A stretch of DNA of 64,000 nucleotides from Aeromicrobium phragmitis (GCF_003674095.1 NZ_RDBF01000005.1:62001-126000), one strand, 5' to 3'. Positions 18,615-27,397 are shown, numbered from the stretch's first letter. Notes: generated from the letters alone by a model not told the origin. A program made the numbers and translations.

Positions 18615-19815
18615 GGAAGTTGCCCAGCCGCTGGATCGCCTCGGCGAGGTCGCGCGCCCACGGCAGTGTCACGATGCGCAGGTGATCGGGTCGCGGCCAG
18701 TTGAAACCGGTGCCCTGGGTGATGAGGATCTTCTCACTGGTCAACAGATCCAGGGCCAGCTGCTGATCGTCCTTGATCGGGTAGACCTCCGGATCGAGGC
18801 GCGGGAACGCGTAGAGCGCGCCGCGCGGCCTCACGACACTGACGCCGGGGATCTTGCCCAGCTCGTCCACGGCGGTGTCGCGCTGCTCCAGCAGGCGGCC
18901 GCCGGGGAGAATCAGCTCCTTGACCGACTGGTAGCCGCCCAGCGCGACCTGGATGGCGTTCTGGGCCGGGACGTTGGGACACAGCCGCATCGAGGCCAGC
19001 AGCGTGATGCCCTCGAGGTAGTCCTGGGCGCGTTCCAGCGGCCCGGTCACGACGAGCCACGCCGAGCGGTAGCCGCAGACGCGGTAGGCCTTGGACAGCC
19101 CGTTGAAGGTCAGCGTGAGCACATCGGGCGCGACGCTCGCGAGTGGAATGTGCACGGCGTCGTCGTAGAGGATCTTGTCGTAGATCTCGTCGGCCATCAG
19201 CACCAGATCGTGCTTGCGTGCGAACTCGGCGATCGTGGTGAGCGTCTCGCGACTGTAGACCGCGCCGGTCGGGTTGTTGGGGTTGATGACGACGATGGCG
19301 CGGGTGCGGTCGGTGATCTTCGACTCGAGATCCTCCAGGTCCGGGTTCCAGCCGTTGTCCTCGTCGCACAGGTAATGCACGGGGACGCCGCCGGCGAGAT
19401 TCGTGACGGCCGTCCACAGCGGGTAATCCGGCGCGGGGATCAGCACTTCGTCGCCGTTGTTGAGGAGGGCCTGCAACGCGATCTGGATGAGCTCGGAGAC
19501 CCCGTTGCCGAGCCACACGTCGTCGATGCCGATCGCGGGGAACCCGTCCTGCAGCTGGTAGTGGTGCACGACCGCTCGGCGCGCAGACTGGATGCCGCGC
19601 GAATCGGAGTATCCGGCCGACATGGGCAGCCCCGCGATGACGTCCTGGAGGATCTCCGACGGCGCGTCGAAACCGAACGGCTGCGGGTTGCCGATGTTGA
19701 GCTTGAGGATGCGGTGCCCCTCGGCCTCGAGTGCTGCCGCTCGTGCGCTGACCGGCCCGCGGATGTCATACAGGACATCGCGCAACTTCTCCGACTGCCG
19801 CACCACAGGACTCAT
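18592..19815 (-). CDS. Class I/II aminotransferase, alanine (AlaA/AlaT) type
   Basis: 407 residues, matching the glutamate-pyruvate aminotransferase group. The PLP Lys is in TFNGLSKAYRVCGYRSAWLV; VVINPNNPTGAVYSRETL and ADEIYDKILYDDA are the other family motifs. The N-terminus RQSEKLRDVLYDIRGPVSARA is typical of AlaT/AlaA. It probably makes alanine from pyruvate and glutamate, which would feed peptidoglycan precursor synthesis; substrate choice is inferred. CAGAAT six bases before the ATG may be a -10 for a leaderless transcript. Confidence 0.85.
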   Translation of the reverse strand: MSPVVRQSEKLRDVLYDIRGPVSARAAALEAEGHRILKLNIGNPQPFGFDAPSEILQDVIAGLPMSAGYSDSRGIQSARRAVVHHYQLQDGFPAIGIDDVWLGNGVSELIQIALQALLNNGDEVLIPAPDYPLWTAVTNLAGGVPVHYLCDEDNGWNPDLEDLESKITDRTRAIVVINPNNPTGAVYSRETLTTIAEFARKHDLVLMADEIYDKILYDDAVHIPLASVAPDVLTLTFNGLSKAYRVCGYRSAWLVVTGPLERAQDYLEGITLLASMRLCPNVPAQNAIQVALGGYQSVKELILPGGRLLEQRDTAVDELGKIPGVSVVRPRGALYAFPRLDPEVYPIKDDQQLALDLLTSEKILITQGTGFNWPRPDHLRIVTLPWARDLAEAIQRLGNFLSSYRQA

Positions 19816-19858
19816 GGCGCCATTCTGTCACTGCGGCCCGCGCGGACGGCCCCTCACA

Positions 19859-19921
19859 CGTTGAGTGTGACGTTTCGCATCCAAAAACGGCCGCTGGAGG
19901 CGCGAAACGTCACACTCAACG
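19859..19921. repeat. Palindrome, 20-bp stem (left copy)
   Basis: Arms 19859-19878 (CGTTGAGTGTGACGTTTCGC) and 19902-19921 are perfect inverse complements with a 23-nt loop. The same core recurs at 20950-21006. This copy lies between two divergent start codons (19815 and 19974), so it is not a simple terminator. Confidence 0.9.
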
Positions 19922-19973
19922 CGGTTGTGGACAGCGCAGTCACGTGAGGGCTCAAACGAGGCAGGGTCTCCCC

Positions 19974-20942
19974 ATGGAGAATCCCTACTTCGCGACCCGC
20001 CGCACCCGCGACGTCCTCGCCAGCGGCGTCTCGCGCGGAGTCGCGCAGGGCCCGACGTGGCAACGTCGCGGACATGGACTCCTGGTTCCGTCGGGCACCC
20101 AGGACGACCCCGTCACCGCGAGGCTTGCTGACGCGGCCGCGCTGCTCACCCCCGGTTGTGCCATCGGTGGCTGGGCTTCGCTACGACTCCAACAGAACAC
20201 GTTCTTCGACGGTGGTACCCCGATCCGGCCGGCTCTCATCCACTGCCCGCCGGGAGCCCAGCTTCGCCGCCGCGCGTGCATCCAGCCGTTTCGCGGTCTC
20301 ACCTATCCCGACGAGATCATCGATCTCGGTGGAGTCGCCGTGACCACGATGGCGCGGGCGGTCTTCGACGAGTTGCGGCTCGCACCAACGTTGCGCGAAG
20401 CGGTGGTGGCGCTCGATATGGGTATCAGCAGCGTGACCGGCACGCCTCGCACCCATCTCGCGGCCGTGCGTCGCGTCGTGGAAACTCATCACAAGGTCCG
20501 CGGTCTTGCCCGAGCCCGCGATGCTCTCGAGCTCGCCTGCTCGCGGTCGGCGAGTCCATGGGAATCGCGGACGCGACTCGTGGCGCAGCTCGATCTGGGG
20601 ATGCGCCAGCTACTCGTCAACGCGCCGGTGTTCTCGCCCTCGGGCGAACTCCTCGCCATCGTCGATCTCCACGACCTCGACTCCGGGCTGATGATCGAGG
20701 TCGACGGTGATCACCACCGCGAACGCGACCAGCACGCGGAGGACAATCGGCGCGAGGAGCGGCTGGAACGTGCTGGCGCCGTCGTGAGCCGGGTGAGCTC
20801 GCTGGACCACCAGCAACCGCGCGAGCTCATCGCGCGACTCGCCGCCGCGCGCGCCGACGCCTCGCGTTCGGCCCGTCGGGACTGGACCCTCGACAAACCC
20901 CCGTGGTGGTGGAGCTGGCCGCCCGGTCGCCGCTACGACTGA
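19974..20942 (+). CDS. AbiEi-like N-terminus with DUF559/Vsr-like nuclease-fold C-terminus
   Basis: 322 residues from the ATG at 19974 (MENPYFATRRTRDVLASGVS); the ten codons upstream have no family match. The N-terminal 60 residues, ending in WQRRGHGLLVPSG, look like the winged-helix start of AbiEi-type proteins. The C-terminal part has an SPWESRTRL segment, then LMIEVDGDHHRERDQHAEDN and RREERLERAGAVVSRVSS, the acidic core of DUF559, related to very-short-patch repair endonucleases. Nuclease activity is inferred from the fold. No toxin partner is adjacent. Palindromes of one family flank it. Confidence 0.7.
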   Translation: MENPYFATRRTRDVLASGVSRGVAQGPTWQRRGHGLLVPSGTQDDPVTARLADAAALLTPGCAIGGWASLRLQQNTFFDGGTPIRPALIHCPPGAQLRRRACIQPFRGLTYPDEIIDLGGVAVTTMARAVFDELRLAPTLREAVVALDMGISSVTGTPRTHLAAVRRVVETHHKVRGLARARDALELACSRSASPWESRTRLVAQLDLGMRQLLVNAPVFSPSGELLAIVDLHDLDSGLMIEVDGDHHRERDQHAEDNRREERLERAGAVVSRVSSLDHQQPRELIARLAAARADASRSARRDWTLDKPPWWWSWPPGRRYD

Positions 20943-20949
20943 ACACGTT

Positions 20950-21006
20950 GAGTGTGACGTTTCGCAGGCGAAAACCTCCCGTTCGCCTGCGAAACGTCAC
21001 ACTCAG
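20950..21006. repeat. Palindrome, 24-bp stem (right copy)
   Basis: Arms 20950-20973 and 20983-21006 are perfect inverse complements around a nine-base loop. The outer part shares TGAGTGTGACGTTTCGC with the copy at 19859-19921. It separates the convergent DUF559-like gene and the pseudouridine synthase gene and could terminate both. Confidence 0.9.
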
Positions 21007-21018
21007 CGAGAACCCGGG

Positions 21019-21945
21019 TCAGGAGAGGTCGCGCACGATGTCGAGGGCGTGCTGAAGGTCCGGCGGGTAGGGCGACTCGAACTCGACGTACTCGCCGCTG
21101 CGCGGGTGGGTGAAGCCGAGCCGCACCGCGTGGAGCCACTGACGATCGAGGCCCACCTTGGCGGCGAGGGTCGGGTCCGCGCCGTACTGGAGGTCGCCGA
21201 CACAGGGGTGCTTGAGCGCGCTCATGTGCACGCGGATCTGGTGCGTACGGCCGGTCTCCAGCTTGATCGTGAGCAGCGAGGCGTAGCGATGCGCCTCGAG
21301 CGTGTCGTAGTGGGTGATGCTCGGGCGCCCGTCCGAGCGGACCGTGAACTTGAAGTCGTGCTTCGGGTGCCGGGCGATCGGCGCGTCGATCGTCCCGGTG
21401 TGCGGATCGGGATGCCCCTGCACGAGCGCATGGTAGGTCTTGTCGACGCTGCGATCGCGGAACGCCTGTTTGAGCACCGAGTACCCGGCCTCCGACTTCG
21501 CCACGACCATGAGGCCGCTCGTGCCCACGTCGAGTCGCTGCACGATGCCTTGACGCTCCGGCGCACCGGAGGTCGAGATGCGCACTCCGGCGCCGGCGAG
21601 GTGACCGGAAACGGTCGGACCTTCCCAGCCCACGCTCGGGTGGGCGGCCACCCCGATGGGCTTGTCGACGACGACGATGTCCTCGTCCTGGAAGACGATC
21701 GACATCCCCTCGACGACCTCGGCGACGACCTCGGCCGTCCGGGCTGCGGGAATCTCCGCCTCGAGCAGCACGCCGCTGTCGACGCGCTCGGACTTGGCGG
21801 GAGGCACGCCGTCGAGCAGCACGAGCCCCTCGGCGATGAGTTCACCGGCGCGCGAGCGCGACAGGCCGAATAGGCGAGCCAGAGCGACGTCGACGCGCTC
21901 ACCGGCAAGCCCCTCGGGAACGTAGACCGATCGGCTCTCAGTCAT
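21019..21945 (-). CDS. RluA/RluD-family 23S rRNA pseudouridine synthase
   Basis: 308 residues: an S4 RNA-binding domain at about 15-75 ([20 protein letters not shown]) and a pseudouridine synthase domain from about 88. The catalytic Asp is in [18 protein letters not shown] (about residue 140), and [20 protein letters not shown] is the second diagnostic block. Homologues next to lspA are usually annotated RluD, which modifies helix 69 of 23S rRNA; the exact target cannot be read here. The start overlaps the lspA stop as ATGA. Confidence 0.93.
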   Translation of the reverse strand: MTESRSVYVPEGLAGERVDVALARLFGLSRSRAGELIAEGLVLLDGVPPAKSERVDSGVLLEAEIPAARTAEVVAEVVEGMSIVFQDEDIVVVDKPIGVAAHPSVGWEGPTVSGHLAGAGVRISTSGAPERQGIVQRLDVGTSGLMVVAKSEAGYSVLKQAFRDRSVDKTYHALVQGHPDPHTGTIDAPIARHPKHDFKFTVRSDGRPSITHYDTLEAHRYASLLTIKLETGRTHQIRVHMSALKHPCVGDLQYGADPTLAAKVGLDRQWLHAVRLGFTHPRSGEYVEFESPYPPDLQHALDIVRDLS

Positions 21946-22514
21946 GCCCGATCACCGCCCTTGGGTCGGCGCTCTTCGCGAGCGCCGTCGATACCGACCC
22001 CCTGGAACGCGCGGATGACGATCATCACGGCGGCGACGTTGAGCGAGATGTCGGCGATGTTGAAGACCGGCCAGTTCGGCAGCTGCAGGAAGTCGACGAC
22101 GTGGCCGTGCAGGGCGCCGGGTTCGCGGAAGATGCGATCGGCGAGGTTCCCGGTCGCGCCGGCGAGGAAGAACCCGAACGCGACGGCCCACCAGCGGTCG
22201 CGCAGTTTGCGGGCCATGACGATCAGCACGACGCTCGCGATGATCGCGACGACGCTGATGACGATGGTGAACTCGGCACCGGCACCGAACGCGGCACCCG
22301 GATTGCGGAGGAAGGTCAGCCACAGCACACCCGGGATGACGGTGACGCGGTCCTGCCCTTCCAGATGGGCGACCGCGAGGATCTTGGTGATCTGGTCGAG
22401 GGTCCAGACCAGGACCGCGACGATCGCGAACAGACCGATCCGAGACCGGCGGGGCGCTGTGGCGTCCGCTGACGAACTCAGCGACGCTCTTCTTTCCTCT
22501 TGCATTCCATGCAT
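21942..22514 (-). CDS. lspA: Prolipoprotein signal peptidase (signal peptidase II)
   Basis: Up to 190 residues, with starts possible at ATG 22514 or ATG 22505; both overlap the 3-prime end of the zinc-finger gene, and I cannot choose on ribosome-binding sites. Four membrane helices are predicted. Catalytic Asps are in GNLADRIF (about residue 130) and [10 protein letters not shown] (about 155), and DQITKILAV and [10 protein letters not shown] are conserved. It removes signal peptides from lipoproteins such as the one at 5296. The N-terminal extension before [12 protein letters not shown] is polar and poorly conserved. Confidence 0.94.
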   Translation of the reverse strand: MHGMQEERRASLSSSADATAPRRSRIGLFAIVAVLVWTLDQITKILAVAHLEGQDRVTVIPGVLWLTFLRNPGAAFGAGAEFTIVISVVAIIASVVLIVMARKLRDRWWAVAFGFFLAGATGNLADRIFREPGALHGHVVDFLQLPNWPVFNIADISLNVAAVMIVIRAFQGVGIDGAREERRPKGGDRA

Positions 22515-22879
22515 AGTGTCGCACGAGGGAAAGCCATGAGCCGCAGCTTGCCGATCGGCTCACCGCAGTTCTCGCAGATTCCGTAGCTGCCGTCCTCGAG
22601 ACGCTCCAGCGCCTTCTCGGTCTGGATGAGCAGCAACTGCTGGTTCGCGGCGAGCGACATCTCGGCGTCGCGTTCGAGACTGTTGGAGCCGACGTCGGCC
22701 TGGTCGTTGCCGGCGCCGTCGACGCCAGCGGCCAGCATCTCGCGCAACTCCACCGCCGAGGTCTTCAGCTCGGCGGCGAGACGCTCGATGTCACCGAGCA
22801 GCTCGGTGTGAACCTGCTCGATCTCCTCGTCCGTCCACGGATCTTCGTCCGCGCGGACCGCCAACGTCGTACTGGGCAT
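22478..22879 (-). CDS. DksA/TraR-type zinc-finger protein
   Basis: 133 residues. An acidic, helical N-terminal region (about 15-95, likely coiled coil) precedes a C4 zinc finger: CENCGEP near residue 102 and [11 protein letters not shown] at the end. The ERLEDGSYGICENCGEPIG block is the TraR/DksA signature. Known relatives bind RNA polymerase through its secondary channel; actinobacterial versions of this small type are less well characterised. The 3-prime end overlaps lspA by 28-37 nt, implying coupled translation. Confidence 0.88.
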   Translation of the reverse strand: MPSTTLAVRADEDPWTDEEIEQVHTELLGDIERLAAELKTSAVELREMLAAGVDGAGNDQADVGSNSLERDAEMSLAANQQLLLIQTEKALERLEDGSYGICENCGEPIGKLRLMAFPRATLCMECKRKEERR

Positions 22880-22926
22880 GCCGGGACAGTAGACCGACCG
22901 CGCCCCGGTGGCAAGTTCTGGATCCG

Positions 22927-22932
22927 TAGAAT
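22927..22932 (+). promoter_or_regulatory. Candidate -10 element of leaderless ileS
   Basis: TAGAAT is followed by seven bases (CGAGCGC) and the ileS GTG at 22940. The whole spacer to the divergent zinc-finger gene is only 60 nt and holds no T-box leader. Confidence 0.55.
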
Positions 22933-22939
22933 CGAGCGC

Positions 22940-25900
22940 GTGACCTCACACGCCTCGACATCGTCCGAAGCGGCCGCGCTCTACCACCGCGTGCCGGCCC
23001 AGATCGAGCTCCCGGCCATGGAGCGCGAGATTCTCGATTTCTGGCGTGAGAACGCGATTTTCGCCGCCTCGCTGAGCTCCCCGGCCGACGCGCCGCGCTG
23101 GACGTTCTACGAGGGCCCGCCGACGGCGAACGGCACGCCGGGCACCCATCACGTCGAGGCGCGCGTCTTCAAGGACGTCTTCCCCCGGTTCAAGACCATG
23201 CAGGGCTACCACGTGGACCGCAAGGCCGGCTGGGACTGCCACGGCCTGCCCGTGGAGATCGCGGTGGAGAAGGAGTTGGGCCTGGGCGGCAAGCCCGACA
23301 TCGAGGCGTTCGGCATCGCCGAGTTCAACGCGCGCTGCCGCGAGGCCGTGCAGCGCAACGTCGACCAGTTCGAAGCGATGACCGACCGCATGGGTTACTG
23401 GGTCGACATGCGCGAGCCCTATCGCACGATGGACACCGAGTACGTCCAGAGCGTGTGGTGGGCGCTGTCGCGCATCTTCGAGCAGGGCCTGCTCGCCGAG
23501 GACTACCGTGTCGCGCCCTACTGCCCGCGATGCGGCACCACGCTGTCGGACCACGAGGTCGCGCAGGGCTACGAGACCGTCGTCGACCCCTCGGTCTACG
23601 TGCGCTTCGAGCTCACCAGCGGCCCGTGGGCCGGTACCGACCTGCTGGTCTGGACCACCACCCCGTGGACGCTCGTGTCCAACACCGCCGTCGCCGTCCA
23701 CCCGGACGTCACCTACGTCGTCGCGACCCGCGGGGACGATCGCGTCGTGGTGGCGGAGCCGCTGGTCGCCAGCGCGCTCGGCGAGGACTGGACGATCGGC
23801 GAACGCATCGCGGGGCGCGACATGGAGCGCTGGACCTACCAGCGTCCGTTCGATCTCGTCGAGTTCCCCGAGTCCGCGCACTTCGTCGTGGTCGCCGAGT
23901 ACGTCACCACCGACGACGGCACGGGCCTGGTGCACCAGTCGCCCGCCTTCGGCGCCGACGACATGGCGGTGTGCCGCTCGTACGGGCTCCCGATCGTCAA
24001 CCCGATCAGCACCGACGGCCACTTCGAGCCCACGGTGCCGCTGGTGGGCGGGCAGTTCTTCAAGGACGCCGACACCGCCCTCGTCGACTCGCTGCGAGAG
24101 CGGGGACTGCTGTACGCCAAGCTCGACTACGAGCACTCCTACCCGCACTGCTGGCGCTGCCACACGCCGCTCATGTACTTCGCCCTCCCGGCCTGGTATG
24201 TGCGCACCACGGCGCGCAAGGACGAACTGCTCGCTGCCAACGAGGCCACGACGTGGTACCCCGACACCGTCAAGCACGGCCGCTACGGCGACTGGCTCGA
24301 GAACAACATCGACTGGGCCCTCTCGCGGAACCGGTACTGGGGCACTCCCCTGCCGATCTGGCGCAACGACGCCGACCCGACCAAGCTCGTGTGCGTCGAA
24401 TCGCTGGCCCAGCTCTCGGAGCTGACCGGCCGAGACCTGTCCGAGCTGGATCCGCATCGTCCGTACATCGACGAGGTGACCTTCACGATCGACGGCGAGC
24501 CCGGCACGTACCGCCGCGTCCCCGAGGTCATCGACGCGTGGTTCGACTCCGGGTCGATGCCGTTCGCGCAGTGGGGCTACCCGCACGTGCCCGGCTCCAA
24601 GGAGCGCTTCGAGCAGGCGTTCCCGGCCCAGTACATCTGCGAGGCGATCGACCAGACCCGCGGCTGGTTCTACTCGCTCATGGCCGTCAGCACCCTCGTG
24701 TTCGGCCACAACAGCTACGAGAACGTCGTGTGTCTCGGCCACATCCTGGCTGAGGACGGCAAGAAGATGAGCAAGCACCTGGGCAACATCCTGCTGCCCA
24801 TGCCGCTCATGGACGAGCACGGCGCCGACGCCCTGCGCTGGTTCATGGCGTGCTCGGGCTCGCCGTGGTCCGCCCGGCGGATCGGCGACACGGCGCTGAC
24901 CGAGATCGTGCGCAAGGTGCTGCTCACCTACTGGAACACCGTCGCGTTCCAGGCGCTCTACGCGCGTGCCGAGGGCTGGTCGCCGCAGTCCGGTGACGTC
25001 CCGCCGGTCGCCGACCGTCCGGTGCTCGATCGCTGGCTCGTGTCCCAGACGCACCGCCTCGTCGACGGCGTGACGACCGCGCTCGACGATTTCGACACAC
25101 AGGGTGCCGGTCAGCAGCTCGCAGCCTTCGTCGACGACCTGTCGAACTGGTACGTCCGCCGCTCCCGCAAGCGCTTCTGGCGCGGCGACACCGCCGCCCT
25201 GGCGACCCTGCACGAGGTGCTCGAGGTCGTGACCCGGCTCCTCGCTCCGCTCGTTCCGTTCATCGCCGAGCGGGTCTGGCAGGACCTCATCGTGCCCGTG
25301 ACGCCGGACGCTCCGCGTTCGGTGCACCTGGCCGACTGGCCTGCCGCGGACTCGGCGCTGGTCGAGCACGGACTCGCCGAGCGGGTCGAGCTGGCCCGGC
25401 GGGTCACCGAGCTCGGTCGCGCCGCCCGGGCCGAAGCCAAGATCCGCACACGTCAGCCGCTGCGCCGCGCACTAGTCGGCTCCGCGCACTACGACGCGCT
25501 CGGCGAGGACCTGCGCGCCGAGGTGTGCGAGGAGCTCAATGTCCGCACCGTCGACTCACTCGCCGCCGCGGGCGGGGATCTCGTCGACTACACGGCGAAG
25601 GCCAACTTCCGGGCACTCGGTAAGCGGTTCGGTCAGCAGACCCCCAAGGTCGCCGCCGCCATCGCGGCCGCCGATCCGGCGCAGCTCGCCCAGATGTCGG
25701 CGACTGGCACGAGCGTCACGCTCACCGTAGAGGGCGAGGACGCGCAGATCGGCCCCGACGACGTCATCGTCTCGGAACGTCCGCGCGAGGGCTGGGCGGT
25801 CGTCAACGAGCAGGGCGAGACGGTCGCGCTCGATCTGGACCTCGACGACGAGTTGCGTCAGGCCGGCCTCGCGCGCGAGATCGTCCGTGCTCTGCAGGAG

Positions 25901-26113
25901 GCGCGCAAGAACGCCGGTCTGGAGATCACCGACCGCATCGCGGTCCGCTGGTCGGCCGGCGCGGCGACCGCCGATGCCGTCCGCGCTCATACCGACGCGA
26001 TCGCCGAGGAGGTGCTGGCCACGACGCTCGACGAGGACGCCTCCGTCACCGCCGCCGGCGACGCCGTGCGCGACGACGATCTCGACGTCGTCTTCGCCCT
26101 CAGCCGGGTGTGA
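22940..26113 (+). CDS. ileS: Isoleucyl-tRNA synthetase
   Basis: 1057 residues from the GTG at 22940 (VTSHASTSSEAAALYHRVPA); the open frame to 22808 crosses the divergent gene. The class I HIGH-equivalent is in PPTANGTPGTHHVEAR (about residues 59-74) and KMSKHLGN is at about 608-615. The FYEGPPTANG and WDCHGLPVEIAVEKELG blocks mark the eukaryote-like type 2 IleRS, which is known to be naturally less sensitive to mupirocin. The editing domain and C-terminal anticodon-binding domain are full length. It is a single gene flanked by an opposite-strand neighbour on each side. Confidence 0.97.
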   Translation: MTSHASTSSEAAALYHRVPAQIELPAMEREILDFWRENAIFAASLSSPADAPRWTFYEGPPTANGTPGTHHVEARVFKDVFPRFKTMQGYHVDRKAGWDCHGLPVEIAVEKELGLGGKPDIEAFGIAEFNARCREAVQRNVDQFEAMTDRMGYWVDMREPYRTMDTEYVQSVWWALSRIFEQGLLAEDYRVAPYCPRCGTTLSDHEVAQGYETVVDPSVYVRFELTSGPWAGTDLLVWTTTPWTLVSNTAVAVHPDVTYVVATRGDDRVVVAEPLVASALGEDWTIGERIAGRDMERWTYQRPFDLVEFPESAHFVVVAEYVTTDDGTGLVHQSPAFGADDMAVCRSYGLPIVNPISTDGHFEPTVPLVGGQFFKDADTALVDSLRERGLLYAKLDYEHSYPHCWRCHTPLMYFALPAWYVRTTARKDELLAANEATTWYPDTVKHGRYGDWLENNIDWALSRNRYWGTPLPIWRNDADPTKLVCVESLAQLSELTGRDLSELDPHRPYIDEVTFTIDGEPGTYRRVPEVIDAWFDSGSMPFAQWGYPHVPGSKERFEQAFPAQYICEAIDQTRGWFYSLMAVSTLVFGHNSYENVVCLGHILAEDGKKMSKHLGNILLPMPLMDEHGADALRWFMACSGSPWSARRIGDTALTEIVRKVLLTYWNTVAFQALYARAEGWSPQSGDVPPVADRPVLDRWLVSQTHRLVDGVTTALDDFDTQGAGQQLAAFVDDLSNWYVRRSRKRFWRGDTAALATLHEVLEVVTRLLAPLVPFIAERVWQDLIVPVTPDAPRSVHLADWPAADSALVEHGLAERVELARRVTELGRAARAEAKIRTRQPLRRALVGSAHYDALGEDLRAEVCEELNVRTVDSLAAAGGDLVDYTAKANFRALGKRFGQQTPKVAAAIAAADPAQLAQMSATGTSVTLTVEGEDAQIGPDDVIVSERPREGWAVVNEQGETVALDLDLDDELRQAGLAREIVRALQEARKNAGLEITDRIAVRWSAGAATADAVRAHTDAIAEEVLATTLDEDASVTAAGDAVRDDDLDVVFALSRV

Positions 26114-26130
26114 GCGCGGGCCGGGATCAC

Positions 26131-26187
26131 CGGTTCGAACGAGAGCGGCCCCCCACCTGTGGTGGGGGGCCGCTCTCGTTCGAACCG
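26131..26187. terminator. 27-bp perfect hairpin between convergent ileS and wag31
   Basis: Arms 26131-26157 and 26161-26187 are perfectly complementary around a TGT loop, 17 nt after the ileS stop and six nt from the wag31 stop. The stem contains a GGCCCCCCACC core. It can fold on either transcript, so it should act as a bidirectional terminator; short A/T flanks replace a long U-run. Confidence 0.85.
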
Positions 26188-26193
26188 AAAGTC

Positions 26194-26982
26194 TCAGCTC
26201 TTGTCGCCCTCGACCGGAGTCGATGCGATGTCGTCGGCGGCGAGGATGCGGTTGCCGCCGCGGCGCACCTGGGAGGTGGGCTCGATGTTCTCCTGCTCCG
26301 AGAGCTGCTTGAGCTGGTTCTCGAAGTAGGCCTTGAGCCGCGCCCGGTACTCGCGCTCGTAGGCCCGGAGGTGGTCGACCTCGGTCTGCAGCTCCTGGCG
26401 CTGACGCTCGATATCGGCGAGCGCCTGCTGACGACGCTGGTTGGTCTCCTCATCGAGCTTGTGCGCGCGCATGCGCGCCACGGCCTCGAGGCGCTCGGCC
26501 TTCTCCTTGGACTCGGTCTCGAGGCGCTCGGCCTCGGTGCGCGCGTCGGTGAGGAGCTTGTCGGCCTCCTCCTTGGCCGACTCCATGAGCTGGTCGGCGT
26601 TCGTGGAGGCGATCTCCAGCAGACGGGCCGCTGCGACCGACGCCTCGCTGACCGTCGTGACCTTGGGGGCCTCGGGAGCGGCCGCGGGCTCGGGGGCCTT
26701 GACCGGCTCCGGTTCGGGCTCCGGCTCCGGTTCGGGCTCGGGGGCCTTGACCGGCTCGGCGGGCTGACTCACCTGCAAGCGGGTCTGCTCGGCAGCCGGA
26801 GTGGCGGCGGGGCCGCCCGCGCTCTCGAGCTTGCTGCGCAGCTCGGCGTTCTCGGCGAGCAAGCGTTCGAGTTCGGCTTCGACCTCGTCGAGGAACTGAT
26901 CGACCTCGCCCATGTCATAGCCTTCACGCAGCCTTACGGCTGTGAAACGCTTTTCGCGCACGTCCTCCGGCGTCAGCGGCAT
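26194..26982 (-). CDS. wag31: DivIVA/Wag31 polar growth scaffold
   Basis: 262 residues starting MPLTPEDVREKRFTAVRLRE, the conserved membrane-binding DivIVA N-terminus, followed by GYDMGEVDQFLDEVEAELER. A first coiled coil (to about 60) is separated by a Pro/Glu-rich linker (about 80-110, EPEPEPEP runs) from a second long coiled coil (about 120-235). It marks cell poles and recruits the wall elongation machinery in actinobacteria. GAGGTGA lies upstream of the ATG. It is the last gene of the division cluster before the hairpin at 26131. Confidence 0.96.
   Translation of the reverse strand: MPLTPEDVREKRFTAVRLREGYDMGEVDQFLDEVEAELERLLAENAELRSKLESAGGPAATPAAEQTRLQVSQPAEPVKAPEPEPEPEPEPEPVKAPEPAAAPEAPKVTTVSEASVAAARLLEIASTNADQLMESAKEEADKLLTDARTEAERLETESKEKAERLEAVARMRAHKLDEETNQRRQQALADIERQRQELQTEVDHLRAYEREYRARLKAYFENQLKQLSEQENIEPTSQVRRGGNRILAADDIASTPVEGDKS
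26690..26765. repeat. Low-complexity repeat encoding the Wag31 EP linker
   Basis: Alternating hexamers of the GGCTCC/GGTTCG type and two copies of a segment containing GGGGGCCTTGACCGGCTC encode the EPVKAPEP and EPEPEP stretches. Such tracts can change length by slippage. Confidence 0.75.
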
Positions 26983-27100
26983 CGGTTCACCTCTAGGTTC
27001 GTGGTCACAAGTCGATCAGTCACAACATATCCACCGTACTCTGTCGCAGTGCAGGGCCGCTACGCGCCCGGCACATTGGCGGTACGACGTAGCGATCAGC

Positions 27101-27394
27101 CTAGTAGAACAGGTTCGGCAGCACCGCCTGCAGGATGATCAAAGCGATGAGCAGCACCATCGGTGACAGGTCGAGCATGACCTGGCCGAGGCGCACGGGC
27201 GGGATCACCTTGCGCAGGGCGCGCAACGGTGGGTCGGTCACGGTATAGATCGCCTCGCAGATCACCGCGACGAACCCGGTGGGGCGCCACTGCCGGGCCA
27301 GCACCTGCACCCAGTCGACGATGAAGCGAGCGATGACGAGCAAAATGGCGATCTGGAGGATGAACCAGATCGCTTCGCCTACGGCTGGTGCCAT
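27101..27394 (-). CDS. YggT-family membrane protein
   Basis: 97 residues with two hydrophobic helices (about 5-28 and 70-92) around a loop holding VTDPPLRALRKVIPPVRLGQ, which is the YggT signature. The family has no proven biochemical role, but it sits between sepF and divIVA in many Gram-positive genomes, as here. It begins three nt after the sepF stop. A 118-nt gap to wag31 follows, which could contain a separate wag31 promoter, though I see no clear hexamers. Confidence 0.92.
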   Translation of the reverse strand: MAPAVGEAIWFILQIAILLVIARFIVDWVQVLARQWRPTGFVAVICEAIYTVTDPPLRALRKVIPPVRLGQVMLDLSPMVLLIALIILQAVLPNLFY

Positions 27395-27397
27395 GAA

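Noticed and set aside
19974..20942. Type IV toxin-antitoxin pair
   Set aside because: Only the AbiEi-like part is present; no AbiEii-type nucleotidyltransferase gene is adjacent.
19855..21010. Insertion sequence or transposon between the palindromes
   Set aside because: The enclosed gene is not a transposase, and I see no target-site duplication; the inverted repeats are each self-palindromic rather than one at each end.
22880..22940. T-box riboswitch before ileS
   Set aside because: The spacer is only 60 nt and contains no T-box sequence; a -10 hexamer seven bases from the GTG instead suggests no leader.
22946..25369. 807-codon minus-strand open frame
   Set aside because: Antisense shadow of ileS; low-complexity composition and no domain.
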